Shown here: positions 18,756 through 26,548 of the stretch, piece after piece
Layout of the letters: the number at the start of each line of letters is the position of its first letter
Position numbering within the stretch: position 1 is the stretch's first letter
Source of the DNA: Engelhardtia mirabilis
GTDB lineage: Bacteria; Planctomycetota; UBA1135; GCA-002686595
Direction: 5' to 3'
Assembly: GCF_007748095.1 (NCBI RefSeq)
Contig: NZ_CP036287.1
Coordinates: 6,386,001-6,450,000, forward strand
DNA length: 64,000 bases
Position numbers and translations under genes: made by a program
The notes under the pieces: generated by a model
The model's database searches: none
What the model was told of the DNA's origin: nothing
The model's input: the letters and a program-made list of their open reading frames with translations, nothing else

Positions 18756-19115
18756 CTACTTCGGCTCGCCCAACACGACCACGTGGAAGCCGAAGATCGA
18801 CAGGCCGGGCGTGGCGCAGATCAGACGGTCCAGGCCGATGAAGGCCTTGGTGATCAACGCGTTGCCGGGGATGAAGCGCAGGAAGCCCAGGTGGTCGGGG
18901 AAGCCGACGAAGGTGTAGGCCAGGATCCCGTACTTCTTGACCTTGGTGACCTTGAAGCCGGCCTGCTCGCAGAGCGAGACGATGCCCTTCTTGGTGAAGC
19001 CCTGGTCGCCGACGTCGAAGTGCTGGCTCTTCTAGTAGAGCAGCGCCTGCGCCATGCCGATGATCGGGTTCTCGTTGCCGGGCTCGCTCATGATCAGCAC
19101 GCCGCCCGGCCGAGG
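18756..19115 (-). pseudogene. 3' fragment of a duplicated methyltransferase gene
   Basis: The sequence is a near copy of the last part of the methyltransferase gene at 21782-22600, in the same orientation. The shared stretch runs from the HVVV-GEP end back to the segment that encodes IMSEP. It has lost its 5' half, and an in-frame TAG at 19032-19034 replaces an Arg codon in the LYRKSQ segment. The fragment ends at its own TAG (18756-18758) just after LGEPK, earlier than the intact copy. It cannot make a functional enzyme, as motif I is absent. Confidence 0.85.
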
Positions 19116-19122
19116 GTCGCTG

Positions 19123-20097
19123 TCACGGCAGATGAGCGACTCGCGCCGAGATTCGAATCCTCAGGTCCTCGCGATAGCGCACAAGCTCGTCGATCTTCGG
19201 TCCGACCGACGGATCTTCGCGCCAATCGATGGTGTAGACCCCCATGAGAAGGCTGCACGACCCGGAACCGCCGAATACGACGGAAAGCTCATGGGGGCTC
19301 AAGAGCCTGGGCGGTTCGCCGGCGTTCGGGTCGCGGATGGCCCGCACCGGACCGAAGAACAAATATCCTCGTCGAGGCCGGCTAAATCGGTTCACTCCGC
19401 TGAGATTCGATGCAAGCCCGGCCCGCACGACCGCCTGGAGATCGAGTGTGCGCGACCTCAGCTCCTGAAGCTCGTGGACAAGCCACTCGCCCGTGGATGC
19501 CCACTCGGCAGACTCGCGATCGAATTCGCGCCCATCGGGGTTGTGAACAGCAGAGCTGGCGACCGCCGCAATCACCTCCTCCGGCGACGTCCCCGTGCTT
19601 CTCGGCGTCCCGGGCAATCCACGCAGGAGACGCTGCGGGAGGTCGACCAGATCCAACCACTCCACCGCGAGATCAGGCAACGAGGCAAGGCATGCGTCAA
19701 CATCGCCCAACTTGTCGCTTTCGGTGTAGACCCAATCCCACTCGTCGTCACCGAGCAGCAGCGGTTCGAGGTAGGGCCAATCGTCTCCATGCCAATCAGC
19801 CATCACTTCGGGGCCCGACCGCCCGGCAACGCGAATGCTGGTGGCGTCAGGAACCCAGGGGATCAGCGCTGCAGCGTCATCCTCGACTCCATTGGAATCG
19901 CCATCGACTTGAATGCGGGCCGGGAGGTCCCCGATGGGTGAGATGGCCACAGCAGCCCGAGGCTCGGATCGAATCGCGATCGACTCGGTTTCGGGTACTG
20001 CCGGCCTCCCCCACCCCCTCCACAGGAGGCCAACCGTTGCCGCGATCACGGCCGAACCCGCGACGTAGACTGCAAACTTGGTAAGCGGCCGATTCAC
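19123..20097 (-). CDS. Anchored protein of unknown function
   Basis: This 324-residue protein starts at a GTG and has an N-terminal hydrophobic helix (about residues 7-27), then a soluble region rich in Asp, Glu and Trp. The segment QVDGDSNGVEDD resembles a calcium-binding loop, but a single copy is weak evidence. The C-terminal third contains GYLFFGPVRAIRDP and a SCSLLMGVYTIDW stretch. I recognise no family. The stop codon lies within about 10 bp of the end of the decayed methyltransferase fragment, so the junction may have trimmed the original C-terminus. Confidence 0.6.
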   Translation of the reverse strand: MNRPLTKFAVYVAGSAVIAATVGLLWRGWGRPAVPETESIAIRSEPRAAVAISPIGDLPARIQVDGDSNGVEDDAAALIPWVPDATSIRVAGRSGPEVMADWHGDDWPYLEPLLLGDDEWDWVYTESDKLGDVDACLASLPDLAVEWLDLVDLPQRLLRGLPGTPRSTGTSPEEVIAAVASSAVHNPDGREFDRESAEWASTGEWLVHELQELRSRTLDLQAVVRAGLASNLSGVNRFSRPRRGYLFFGPVRAIRDPNAGEPPRLLSPHELSVVFGGSGSCSLLMGVYTIDWREDPSVGPKIDELVRYREDLRIRISARVAHLP

Positions 20098-20156
20098 AAC
20101 TCTAGTCCTCGCTTTCAGCTGAGAGCTTCCCGATTCAATGCGATCGCCAGCTCAAC

Positions 20157-20574
20157 CTACTGCGGAGTAGGCGGGCAATCGGCGCACGACGCAGCAGCAT
20201 TCTCCGCGTAGTGCCCAGAAGGCTCGCAGGAGGTGTCGATCGTGACGGTTGACACCCACTGAGAATTGCAGGCCAGCTCGAGCGCGAAGGAGCCACTTGC
20301 AACCTCCTCGGCAGCCATCGTGATGTCGTACGTCTCGCTCCCGGACCCGCCTCCAGGATCGTCAATGTCATGGAGAGGGCGATAGCGTTGAGCATTCGAG
20401 TAGTCGGGCTGTGGTGAGCTGAAATGACGACGATGGACAGTACCCCCCCCCGTATTACCGCGTCAATCGCCTGAATCCAGGCACGACGATCGATGCCTCG
20501 CCCCGCCTGGAGCCCACGGGCTCGAATGCTGGCCGCTCCATCCGCCTCATCGACGAACTTCGGCGCCAGGGACC
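20157..20574 (-). pseudogene. Gene remnant with a poly-G frameshift
   Basis: Two minus-strand frames look protein-like and join at a run of nine G (plus-strand C at 20443-20451). Before it the frame reads KFVDEADGAASIRARG and AWIQAIDAVIRGG. After it another frame reads TVHRRHFSSPQPDYSNAQRY and continues to a TAG at 20157-20159. Removing one G joins them. The 5' end is missing: upstream lies the IS630 element, and across it the methyltransferase stop codon. The C-terminal part has five Cys and looks extracellular. I do not recognise the family. The extra G could also be a sequencing error. Confidence 0.55.
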
Positions 20575-21784
20575 TAGTGGGGTGAGTCAAAGCTTCGACT
20601 CATTTGTTTGCCGGGAACGAGTGGCGTTCGCTGTGTCGCAGTAGCGGCGGAGGCTGGCGAGGATCTGGTCTGCGGTCTTGGTCCAGACGTACGGCTTCGG
20701 CTCGTCGTTGTGGGCATCGATGAACGCCCTCACGTCCTTCTCGAGCGCAGCCGTACTTCGATGGACGCCGCGCTCAGTCACTCGCCGGGAGACGATCGAG
20801 AACCAGCTCTCGACGAGGTTGAGCCAGGACGACGTCGTCGGCGTGAAGTGCACGTGAAATCGGGGTCGGCGTAGCAGCCACCGCTTCACGGCTGGCGTCT
20901 TGTGCGTGGCGTAGTTGTCCATCACGAGGTGGACGTCCAGCTCCTTGGGCACGGACTGCTCGATCTCGCCCAGGAACTTCAGGAACTCCTTCGACCTGTG
21001 TCGACGGAAGCACTTGCCGATGACTCGCCCCGTGGCGATGTCGAGCGCTGCGAACAGCGACGTCGTCCCGTGGCGCACGTAGGTATTCGAGCGTCGCTCC
21101 GGGTGCGTCGGCGTCATCGGCAGCAGGGGCTGAGTGCGATCCAGTGCCTGCATCTGGGACTTCTCGTCGACGCAGAGCACGAGCGCATTGTCCGGAGGGC
21201 TCATGTACAGGCCCACGATGTCCCGGACCTTCTCGACGAACTGAGGGTCGCGGGACAAGGAGAAGGACTCGCTGCGGTCTGGACGAAGGCTGAAGGCCTT
21301 CCAGATCCGCGCCACAGCGCTCTGAGACAATCCGAGCTCGTTCGCGACTTGGCGGGAGCTCCAGTGGGTCCCGGTTTTCGGTTTACGGTGGAGCGTCATG
21401 TCCACGACGCGGGCGACATCGTCATCTGAGACGCTCCTCGGCCGTCCGATCCGAGGCTCGTCGTACAGCGCGTCCAGACGCTCCTTCACGAATCGGCGAC
21501 GCCAGCGACCAACGGTCTGAAAGTGCAGCCCCAACTCAGCGGCGACATCGGTGTTGCCCAGCCCCTTCGCACAGCGAAGGATGGCGCCCGCCCGCTCCGC
21601 CACTGCCGCAGGCGTCGAGCGACGCCGAACCAGCCGCTTCAACTCCGCGCGCTCCTGCTCGGACAACACGAGCTTCGCCTTCGGCCGTCCCGTCTTGGTC
21701 GTCATGATGCAACCATCGGCACGGCCGAGCCCGACTTGCCCGAAACTCGACACTCATGAGTCGAGTATTTGACTTAACCCACTA
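20575..21784 (-). mobile_element. IS630-family insertion sequence
   Basis: The element is bounded by imperfect terminal inverted repeats: 20575-20603 and the complement of 21756-21784 match at 24 of 29 positions, including the outer TA. A TA dinucleotide sits at each outer edge, as expected for the TA target duplication of IS630/Tc1-mariner elements. It carries one transposase gene, whose stop codon lies inside the left repeat. The right end lies in the stop codon of the methyltransferase gene. The element appears complete, about 1.2 kb. Confidence 0.92.
20587..21705 (-). CDS. IS630-family DDE transposase
   Basis: A 372-residue transposase. The N-terminus has helix-turn-helix segments (NTDVAAELGLHFQTVGRWRR and a second around GLSQSAVARIW). 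The catalytic DDE domain shows CVDEKSQ (first Asp), LVMDNYATHKT (second Asp) and SSWLNLVESWF (final Glu), the typical IS630 triad spacing. The reading frame is intact, so the enzyme could be active. I chose the ATG at 21705 (MTTKTGRPKA). The frame is open to 21753 inside the right terminal repeat, but that would add residues untypical of the family. Confidence 0.93.
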   Translation of the reverse strand: MTTKTGRPKAKLVLSEQERAELKRLVRRRSTPAAVAERAGAILRCAKGLGNTDVAAELGLHFQTVGRWRRRFVKERLDALYDEPRIGRPRSVSDDDVARVVDMTLHRKPKTGTHWSSRQVANELGLSQSAVARIWKAFSLRPDRSESFSLSRDPQFVEKVRDIVGLYMSPPDNALVLCVDEKSQMQALDRTQPLLPMTPTHPERRSNTYVRHGTTSLFAALDIATGRVIGKCFRRHRSKEFLKFLGEIEQSVPKELDVHLVMDNYATHKTPAVKRWLLRRPRFHVHFTPTTSSWLNLVESWFSIVSRRVTERGVHRSTAALEKDVRAFIDAHNDEPKPYVWTKTADQILASLRRYCDTANATRSRQTNESKL

Positions 21785-22600
21785 GCTCGTAACTTCTGCC
21801 TCGGCAGCGGACGGACCAGGCTCGCCCACCACCACCACGTGGAACCCGAAGATCGACAGGCCGGGTGTGGCGCAGATCAGACGGTCCAAGGCGATGAAGC
21901 CCCGCGTGATCAGCGCGTTGCCGGGGATGAAGCGCAGGAAGCCCAGGTGGTCGGGGAAGCCGGCGAAGGTGTAGGCCAGGATCCCGTACTTCTTGACCTT
22001 GGTGACCTTGAAGCCGGCCTGCTCGCAGAGCGAGACGATGCCCTTCTTGGTGAAGCCCTGGTCGCCGACGTCGAAGTGCTGGCTCTTCCTGTAGAGGATC
22101 GCGCGCGCCAGGCGGATGATCGGGTTGTCGTTGCAGGGCTCGCTCATGATCAGCACGCCGCCCGGCCGCAGGGCCTTGCGGCAGTGGGTCAGGAAGGCCA
22201 CGTGGTCGCGGGTGTGGTGCAGGCTGCCCTTGCAGAAGACCACGTCGAACACGCCCGGCTTGAAGGGCAGCTTCTCCGCGTCGCCGGTGACCAGGCGCGC
22301 GTCGGGCACGTACTGGTCGGAGACCTTCAGCATCGCGTGGCTGATGTCGAGGCCGACGGAGCCCGGGTGGTGCTGCTCGAGCTCGGCCAGGAAGAAGCCG
22401 GTGCCGCAGCCCAGGTCGAGGATGCGCTTCGAGCCGGGGGGCACGTGGCCGATCATCTCCGCGTGCCAGTCCTGCTGGAACAGGCGCGAGAACTCGAAGG
22501 AGTAGCGGTACGCGTAGCGCGGGGCGAGCTCCTTGTGGAGCTCGATCTGCGCCCGGGCGTTGGCCTCGGAGGTCGCGGGGGCTTGGGCAGTGCTGGACAC
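21782..22600 (-). CDS. Class I SAM-dependent methyltransferase
   Basis: A 272-residue methyltransferase starting at GTG. Motif I is RILDLGCGTGFFLAELE (about residue 68), followed by VGLDISHAML, the VTGDAEKLPF segment, the FDVVFCKGSLHH strand and LRPGGVLIMSEP: a Methyltransf_11/ubiE-like enzyme of unknown substrate. The C-terminal region has hydrophobic stretches around LAYTFAGFPDHLGFLRFIPG. The stop TAG uses the TA at the edge of the IS630 element plus the first G of its repeat. It lies 58 bp downstream of a flippase-like membrane protein on the same strand and may share its transcript, hinting at lipid or cell-envelope chemistry. Confidence 0.88.
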   Translation of the reverse strand: MSSTAQAPATSEANARAQIELHKELAPRYAYRYSFEFSRLFQQDWHAEMIGHVPPGSKRILDLGCGTGFFLAELEQHHPGSVGLDISHAMLKVSDQYVPDARLVTGDAEKLPFKPGVFDVVFCKGSLHHTRDHVAFLTHCRKALRPGGVLIMSEPCNDNPIIRLARAILYRKSQHFDVGDQGFTKKGIVSLCEQAGFKVTKVKKYGILAYTFAGFPDHLGFLRFIPGNALITRGFIALDRLICATPGLSIFGFHVVVVGEPGPSAAEAEVTS

Positions 22601-22658
22601 GGGGGCGTGGGCGGGTGGCGGCGAGGGGGCCGGCGAAGGGCCCGGCGAGCCCTGAAGT

Positions 22659-23714
22659 CTAATCCGCGTCGGAGGCCGGGGCGGCGGCCGGCAGGATCCC
22701 CATGGCCAGGTGGCCGAGCAGACCCAGCAGGGCCACGTTGGCGAGCTGGACCAGGTGCACCGCGAAACCGGTCGACAGGGCCAGGCCGCCCTCCACGCCG
22801 ATCAGCATGAAGCCCACCTTCCAACCGGCCTCCTGGGTGCCGAAGCCGGCGAAGCCGTTGATCGGCAGCAGGTTGAACAGCACGGCCAGGCTGGCTCCGA
22901 AGGTCGCCCGCACGTAGGAGAGGTCGGCGCCCAGGCCGGCGCCGCGGGCCAGGACCGCGTAGAAGAGGAAGACCATCGCCCACAGGCCCAGGCTCAGGCC
23001 CAGGGCGACGACGAGCTTGCGCCTGGCGGCCGCGGCGCGCAGGGCGGCGCTGACCGTCTCGACCTTGGCCAGGGCCGCGGCTCCCAGGCGCATGCGGCCC
23101 AGGCCCAGGCGGCGCGCGACGGCGGCGGCGCCGGCCGAGAGCAGCTCCGGACGGGCGCAGACGATCGACAGCAGGACCGCCGCGGCGAAGAGGCCCGCGG
23201 CGAGGGGCACGACCAGCGGCCTGAAGTCGGGAGCGACCTCCGCCCGCAGGAACAGGGCCGCCGCGGCCACGATCGCGCACAGGGTCGCCAGGTCGAGCAG
23301 GCGCGAGACCAGGAGCGTCGCCAGCCCCGCCGCCGCGCCGACGCCGCCGTGGGAGCGCAGGTACACGATCAGGCTGGCCTCGCCGGTCTTGGCCGGCAGC
23401 ACGTAGGCCGCCAGGTTGTGGGAGGCCGAGGCGGCCAGGACCGCGGCGAAGCTCGGGCGCTCCGCCCGCGGCATGAGCGCCAGGAAGCGCGCCGAGCGCA
23501 GGAGGTAGATGCCCACGTGGACCGCGAGGGCCAAGAGGTAGGTCGAGAGGGGCAACTCGCCCACCGCCGCCATCAGCTCGCCGGGCGAGACGCCACCCCA
23601 CCACATCAGGATCGCCAGCAGGAAGCCAGCGACCGCGAGGCTCAAGAGGATCCGGGCGGAGGCGTTCAAGGGCGAGCGGGGCAGCTGGGCAGGCGGGCAG
23701 CCCGAGGGCCGCAA
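22659..23714 (-). CDS. Lysylphosphatidylglycerol synthase TM / flippase-like protein
   Basis: A 351-residue integral membrane protein with about eight hydrophobic helices. It matches the LPG_synthase_TM (UPF0104, GtrA-unrelated 'flippase-like') family: an LxxYLLRSARFLALM-type loop, the conserved ASASHNLAAYVLPAKTGEAS region, TLLVSRLLDLATL, and near the C-terminus LLPINGFAGFGTQEAGW. Family members include the flippase half of MprF and proteins linked to glycolipid or polyprenyl-lipid translocation. The aminoacyl-transferase domain of MprF is absent. The start is a TTG at 23714; another TTG at 23669 would begin just before the first helix. It precedes a methyltransferase gene on the same strand. 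Confidence 0.85.
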   Translation of the reverse strand: MRPSGCPPAQLPRSPLNASARILLSLAVAGFLLAILMWWGGVSPGELMAAVGELPLSTYLLALAVHVGIYLLRSARFLALMPRAERPSFAAVLAASASHNLAAYVLPAKTGEASLIVYLRSHGGVGAAAGLATLLVSRLLDLATLCAIVAAAALFLRAEVAPDFRPLVVPLAAGLFAAAVLLSIVCARPELLSAGAAAVARRLGLGRMRLGAAALAKVETVSAALRAAAARRKLVVALGLSLGLWAMVFLFYAVLARGAGLGADLSYVRATFGASLAVLFNLLPINGFAGFGTQEAGWKVGFMLIGVEGGLALSTGFAVHLVQLANVALLGLLGHLAMGILPAAAPASDAD

Positions 23715-23854
23715 CGATAGCGTTCGGGGTCTTCGGCAGGGAGTCCGGCGGAATCTGAGGGTTCAGGTGAAACCGAACCCGGTCCTGACCGTCCCCAGGG
23801 TGGGCGGGGGACCGCGGTGGTTAATGGGGCCTGCCGAGAGTGAGCGCTCGACCT

Positions 23855-23914
23855 CGCCGTCCTGCCGATCGACCTCCCGCCGACCGACCTCCCGCCGATC
23901 GTCCTCCCGCCGAC
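23855..23914. repeat. Imperfect 15-bp tandem repeats
   Basis: Three near-identical 15-bp units based on CGACCTCCCGCCGAC occupy 23870-23914, preceded by a more diverged unit at 23855-23869. They lie just beyond the stop of the VWA protein gene at 23921, in the intergenic space before the flippase-like gene. A 15-bp period is a multiple of three, so they may once have been coding. Confidence 0.7.
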
Positions 23915-23920
23915 CGTCCC

Positions 23921-26215
23921 TCAGCGCACCTGCTGGTACTCGCCGCCCGAGTCCGCCGCGAGATTCCGCAGCAGCTCCAACTGACCACCCACCGCGATGC
24001 AGTGGATCCGGATCCGGCGCTGGTCGTTCCAGCGCTGGATCTCCTGGCGAATCCGCCCCGGGTCGCGGATCTCGCCCGCGCTGGGTTCGCCGTCGGAGAG
24101 CAGGAAAATCGTGTCCACGTCGACGTCCTCGAAGGCGGTCTTCATGGCGCCGTAGATGTTCGTGCCCCCGTTGGCCTCGAGGCGATCGACGTAGCGGAAG
24201 GCCTTGTCCACCCCCGCCTTCTGGCCGCGCAACAGGTCCTTGGACCAGGGCCGCACCACGTCCGAGAAGGACACGATGTTGAACAGGCTGCCGGGCTCCA
24301 GGCGCTCGAGGCAGCGCTTGAGCTCGATCTTGGCGATGTCCATCCGGCGACCGTCGCCGTAGCCGCGATTGTCGGAGCCGCTGACCGGGTTGTCGGCCGC
24401 CCAGCTGGTGGGCTCGGCCATGGAGCCCGAGGTGTCGATCACGAAGATCACCCGCGCCGTGTCCACGCGCACGCCGAAGAAGGTGGCCGCGGTGTCGGCG
24501 GTGTCGGCGCGGTGCCTCGCCTCCGCTTCGAGCAGGATCGAGTCGCGCTCGTCGAGCACGGTCAGATCCGCGCGGTTGTCGTCCCACCACTTGCGCCAGA
24601 TCTCCGTGCGCAGGCGGAAGTCCTCGCCGGTCAGCCGCCAGAGCAGGCCCACCGTCTCGCGCAGGCCACGGCCGGAGAGCTGGGGCAGGACGTCCACCAA
24701 CAGGCCCACGTCCGCCACCTGGCGCCGCTCTTCGAGAGTCGCGAGGGCAATGCGCGCCAGGGACCAGTCGCTCGACACCAGCGCCGATTCGAGCAGGTCG
24801 CGGTTGCCCTCCGGATCGCGCCTCAACAGGGCCTCCAGCGCGGCGCCGCGCACCTCGGGGCTCTCGTCCTTGGTCAGCTCGCGCAGCTCTTCGAGCCAAG
24901 CGCCCTCGTCCACCGCCGCCGCATCCATGGCGCGCAGCACCTCCGCCCGCTCGCCCAGGTTCTCGGCGCGTTTGAAGGCCGATTGGAGTTGATCGAAGGC
25001 GTCCTCACCCCCGCGCTCCGCCAAGACGCGCACGGTCTCGCGACGCAGGGTCGCCGAATCGGACTTGAGCAGCTTGCGGAGCTCGCTCACCAACTTGTCG
25101 CTCGGGGTCAAGACCAGGGTCTGCAGGCTGAACAGCTGCTCCGCCACCTCGCCGCGACCGAACGCCTTGTAGAGCCGGTTGATCAGGATCGGCGAGCCGT
25201 TGGCGGCGACGGCCTCGGCCAGGGCCAGACGCCCGTCCCAGGAGGTCTGCGGCCGGCAGCCCATCTCCACCAACTCGGCGCAGGCCTCGTCACCACCGGC
25301 GCGGGCGAAGATCCCGGCCGCCACCAGACGCTCCTCGCGGGAGCTGGCGTCGCGCGCCCATCGTTCGGTGGCCATGGGCACGGCGCGCTCGTGACCGCGC
25401 TCGGCCAGAAGGGCCAGGGCGCGCGCGCGGATCGGCGCCAGCTTGTCCGTCATGGCGTCGATCAACTCGTCGTCCGTGAGCTCCTCCTCGAGGGCGCGGA
25501 AGGCGCGCAGGCGCAGGTCGTCGGTGACCTGCTGGACCTCGCCCTCCTCCGGCTTGGGCGAGACCATTCGGCGCTTGGCCGGCGGGTCGTAGAGCTCCCG
25601 GTACCAGGGCCCCGAGTCGCCGTCGCGCGTGGCCGCGTGCAGGTCGAAGGCTCGATTGCGAACGACCGGGTCGTCGGCGTAGTCGACCACGATCGCCAGG
25701 TACTGGCGCCCGCGCGGCCCGCCCAGCCCCAGGGCCTCGACGGCCTCGAGCCGCAGGGCGCGCTCCTCCGCCTGGGTCGCCACGTCGAGCATGCCGACGA
25801 AGGCGAACTTCTCCAGCTCGCCCCTGTCGACGAAGTCGGGCAGCTCGCGCAGGGCCCGGGCGCGGGCCAACAGCGAGCGGAGCCCACCCTCGTCGAGGGC
25901 ATCGAGCAGGGCCTCGAGCGCCTCGGGCGCGCCACTCGCGCCCAGGGCCTCGAAGACCGCCACGGGGGTCCGGTCGCGCTCGAGCTCGAGGGTCGAGATC
26001 AACGCGGCCAAGTCCGGTTCTTGGCCAGCACCAATGGCCCTGATCGGCGTCGACGTCGCCGGTCGGACCGCGCAGGTTGCGGCCGCCGCGGGCTCGGCCA
26101 GGGTGAGCATCGCCGCCGCCGGGGCAGCGATCGCGATCATGGCAGCCAGGGCCGCAACGATCGCACGCGAGAACAGCGGGCCGCGGGCAGCGCGGTCTCC
26201 GAGATGAAGATCCAT
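23921..26215 (-). CDS. Exported HEAT-repeat / von Willebrand factor A protein
   Basis: A 764-residue protein with an N-terminal hydrophobic helix (about residues 16-45), probably a signal peptide or anchor. Residues about 70-520 are alpha-helical HEAT-like repeats (for example LFSLQTLVLTPSDKLVSELRKLLK and segments starting ALEALLRRDPEGN). The C-terminus (about 585-764) is a von Willebrand factor A domain with an intact metal site: DTSGSM, a Thr in GGTNIYGAM and the Asp in FLLSDGEPS. VWA domains bind protein ligands through a divalent metal. The HEAT region would serve as scaffold. I chose the ATG at 26215; the upstream open frame to 26374 is Arg/Pro-rich. Partner unknown. Confidence 0.85.
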   Translation of the reverse strand: MDLHLGDRAARGPLFSRAIVAALAAMIAIAAPAAAMLTLAEPAAAATCAVRPATSTPIRAIGAGQEPDLAALISTLELERDRTPVAVFEALGASGAPEALEALLDALDEGGLRSLLARARALRELPDFVDRGELEKFAFVGMLDVATQAEERALRLEAVEALGLGGPRGRQYLAIVVDYADDPVVRNRAFDLHAATRDGDSGPWYRELYDPPAKRRMVSPKPEEGEVQQVTDDLRLRAFRALEEELTDDELIDAMTDKLAPIRARALALLAERGHERAVPMATERWARDASSREERLVAAGIFARAGGDEACAELVEMGCRPQTSWDGRLALAEAVAANGSPILINRLYKAFGRGEVAEQLFSLQTLVLTPSDKLVSELRKLLKSDSATLRRETVRVLAERGGEDAFDQLQSAFKRAENLGERAEVLRAMDAAAVDEGAWLEELRELTKDESPEVRGAALEALLRRDPEGNRDLLESALVSSDWSLARIALATLEERRQVADVGLLVDVLPQLSGRGLRETVGLLWRLTGEDFRLRTEIWRKWWDDNRADLTVLDERDSILLEAEARHRADTADTAATFFGVRVDTARVIFVIDTSGSMAEPTSWAADNPVSGSDNRGYGDGRRMDIAKIELKRCLERLEPGSLFNIVSFSDVVRPWSKDLLRGQKAGVDKAFRYVDRLEANGGTNIYGAMKTAFEDVDVDTIFLLSDGEPSAGEIRDPGRIRQEIQRWNDQRRIRIHCIAVGGQLELLRNLAADSGGEYQQVR

Positions 26216-26548
26216 GGCAGGCTCGACGGTGCGCCCGTTGAGGGGGGGGGCGGGCGCCCTGGGAGAGTGGTGGGCGGGACGGTAGAGGCGCTCCGGTGCG
26301 AATCGGGGGGACGACCGGTTCTCGAACCGCCGACGGGGGCTCGGCGACGCGCGCGGGAGAGGATAACCCGTCACCCGAGGCCGGTTACCGATCGCCGCCG
26401 ACGTGACCGCGGAGCGTCCCCGAACGGGTCGCGGGCGGCTCCCGACCGTGGTCGGAAGCCGCCCGCATTGCGGCCGGCGCGCACTCGCGCGAGCCGGTCG
26501 ACGAGGCCCAGCCGTGCGCGCCCTCGCGCGCGGCCCGGCCGACAGGGC
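26216..26548. other. Intergenic region between VWA and subtilase genes
   Basis: About 330 bp on the transcribed strand between the subtilase stop and the VWA start. It holds the long hairpin at 26431-26466 and runs of G and C. No further gene is evident. Confidence 0.45.
26431..26466 (-). terminator. Long hairpin downstream of the large subtilase gene
   Basis: GCGGGCGGCT (26431-26440) pairs perfectly with 26457-26466. After one mismatch the stem continues with CCGACC (26442-26447) against 26450-26455, leaving a 2-nt loop. It lies 83 bp past the subtilase stop on the minus strand and upstream of the VWA gene. No T-tract is present, so it may act as a rho-dependent or purely structural terminator. 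Confidence 0.55.

Noticed and set aside
20135..20590. 151-residue frame read without a frameshift
   Set aside because: After the G run its translation becomes Arg/Ser-rich, while another frame carries credible protein sequence; treated as a frameshifted remnant instead.
26463..26473. CCGCATTGCGG repeated at 47994-48004 as a dispersed element
   Set aside because: An 11-bp self-complementary GC-rich string found twice could easily be chance.
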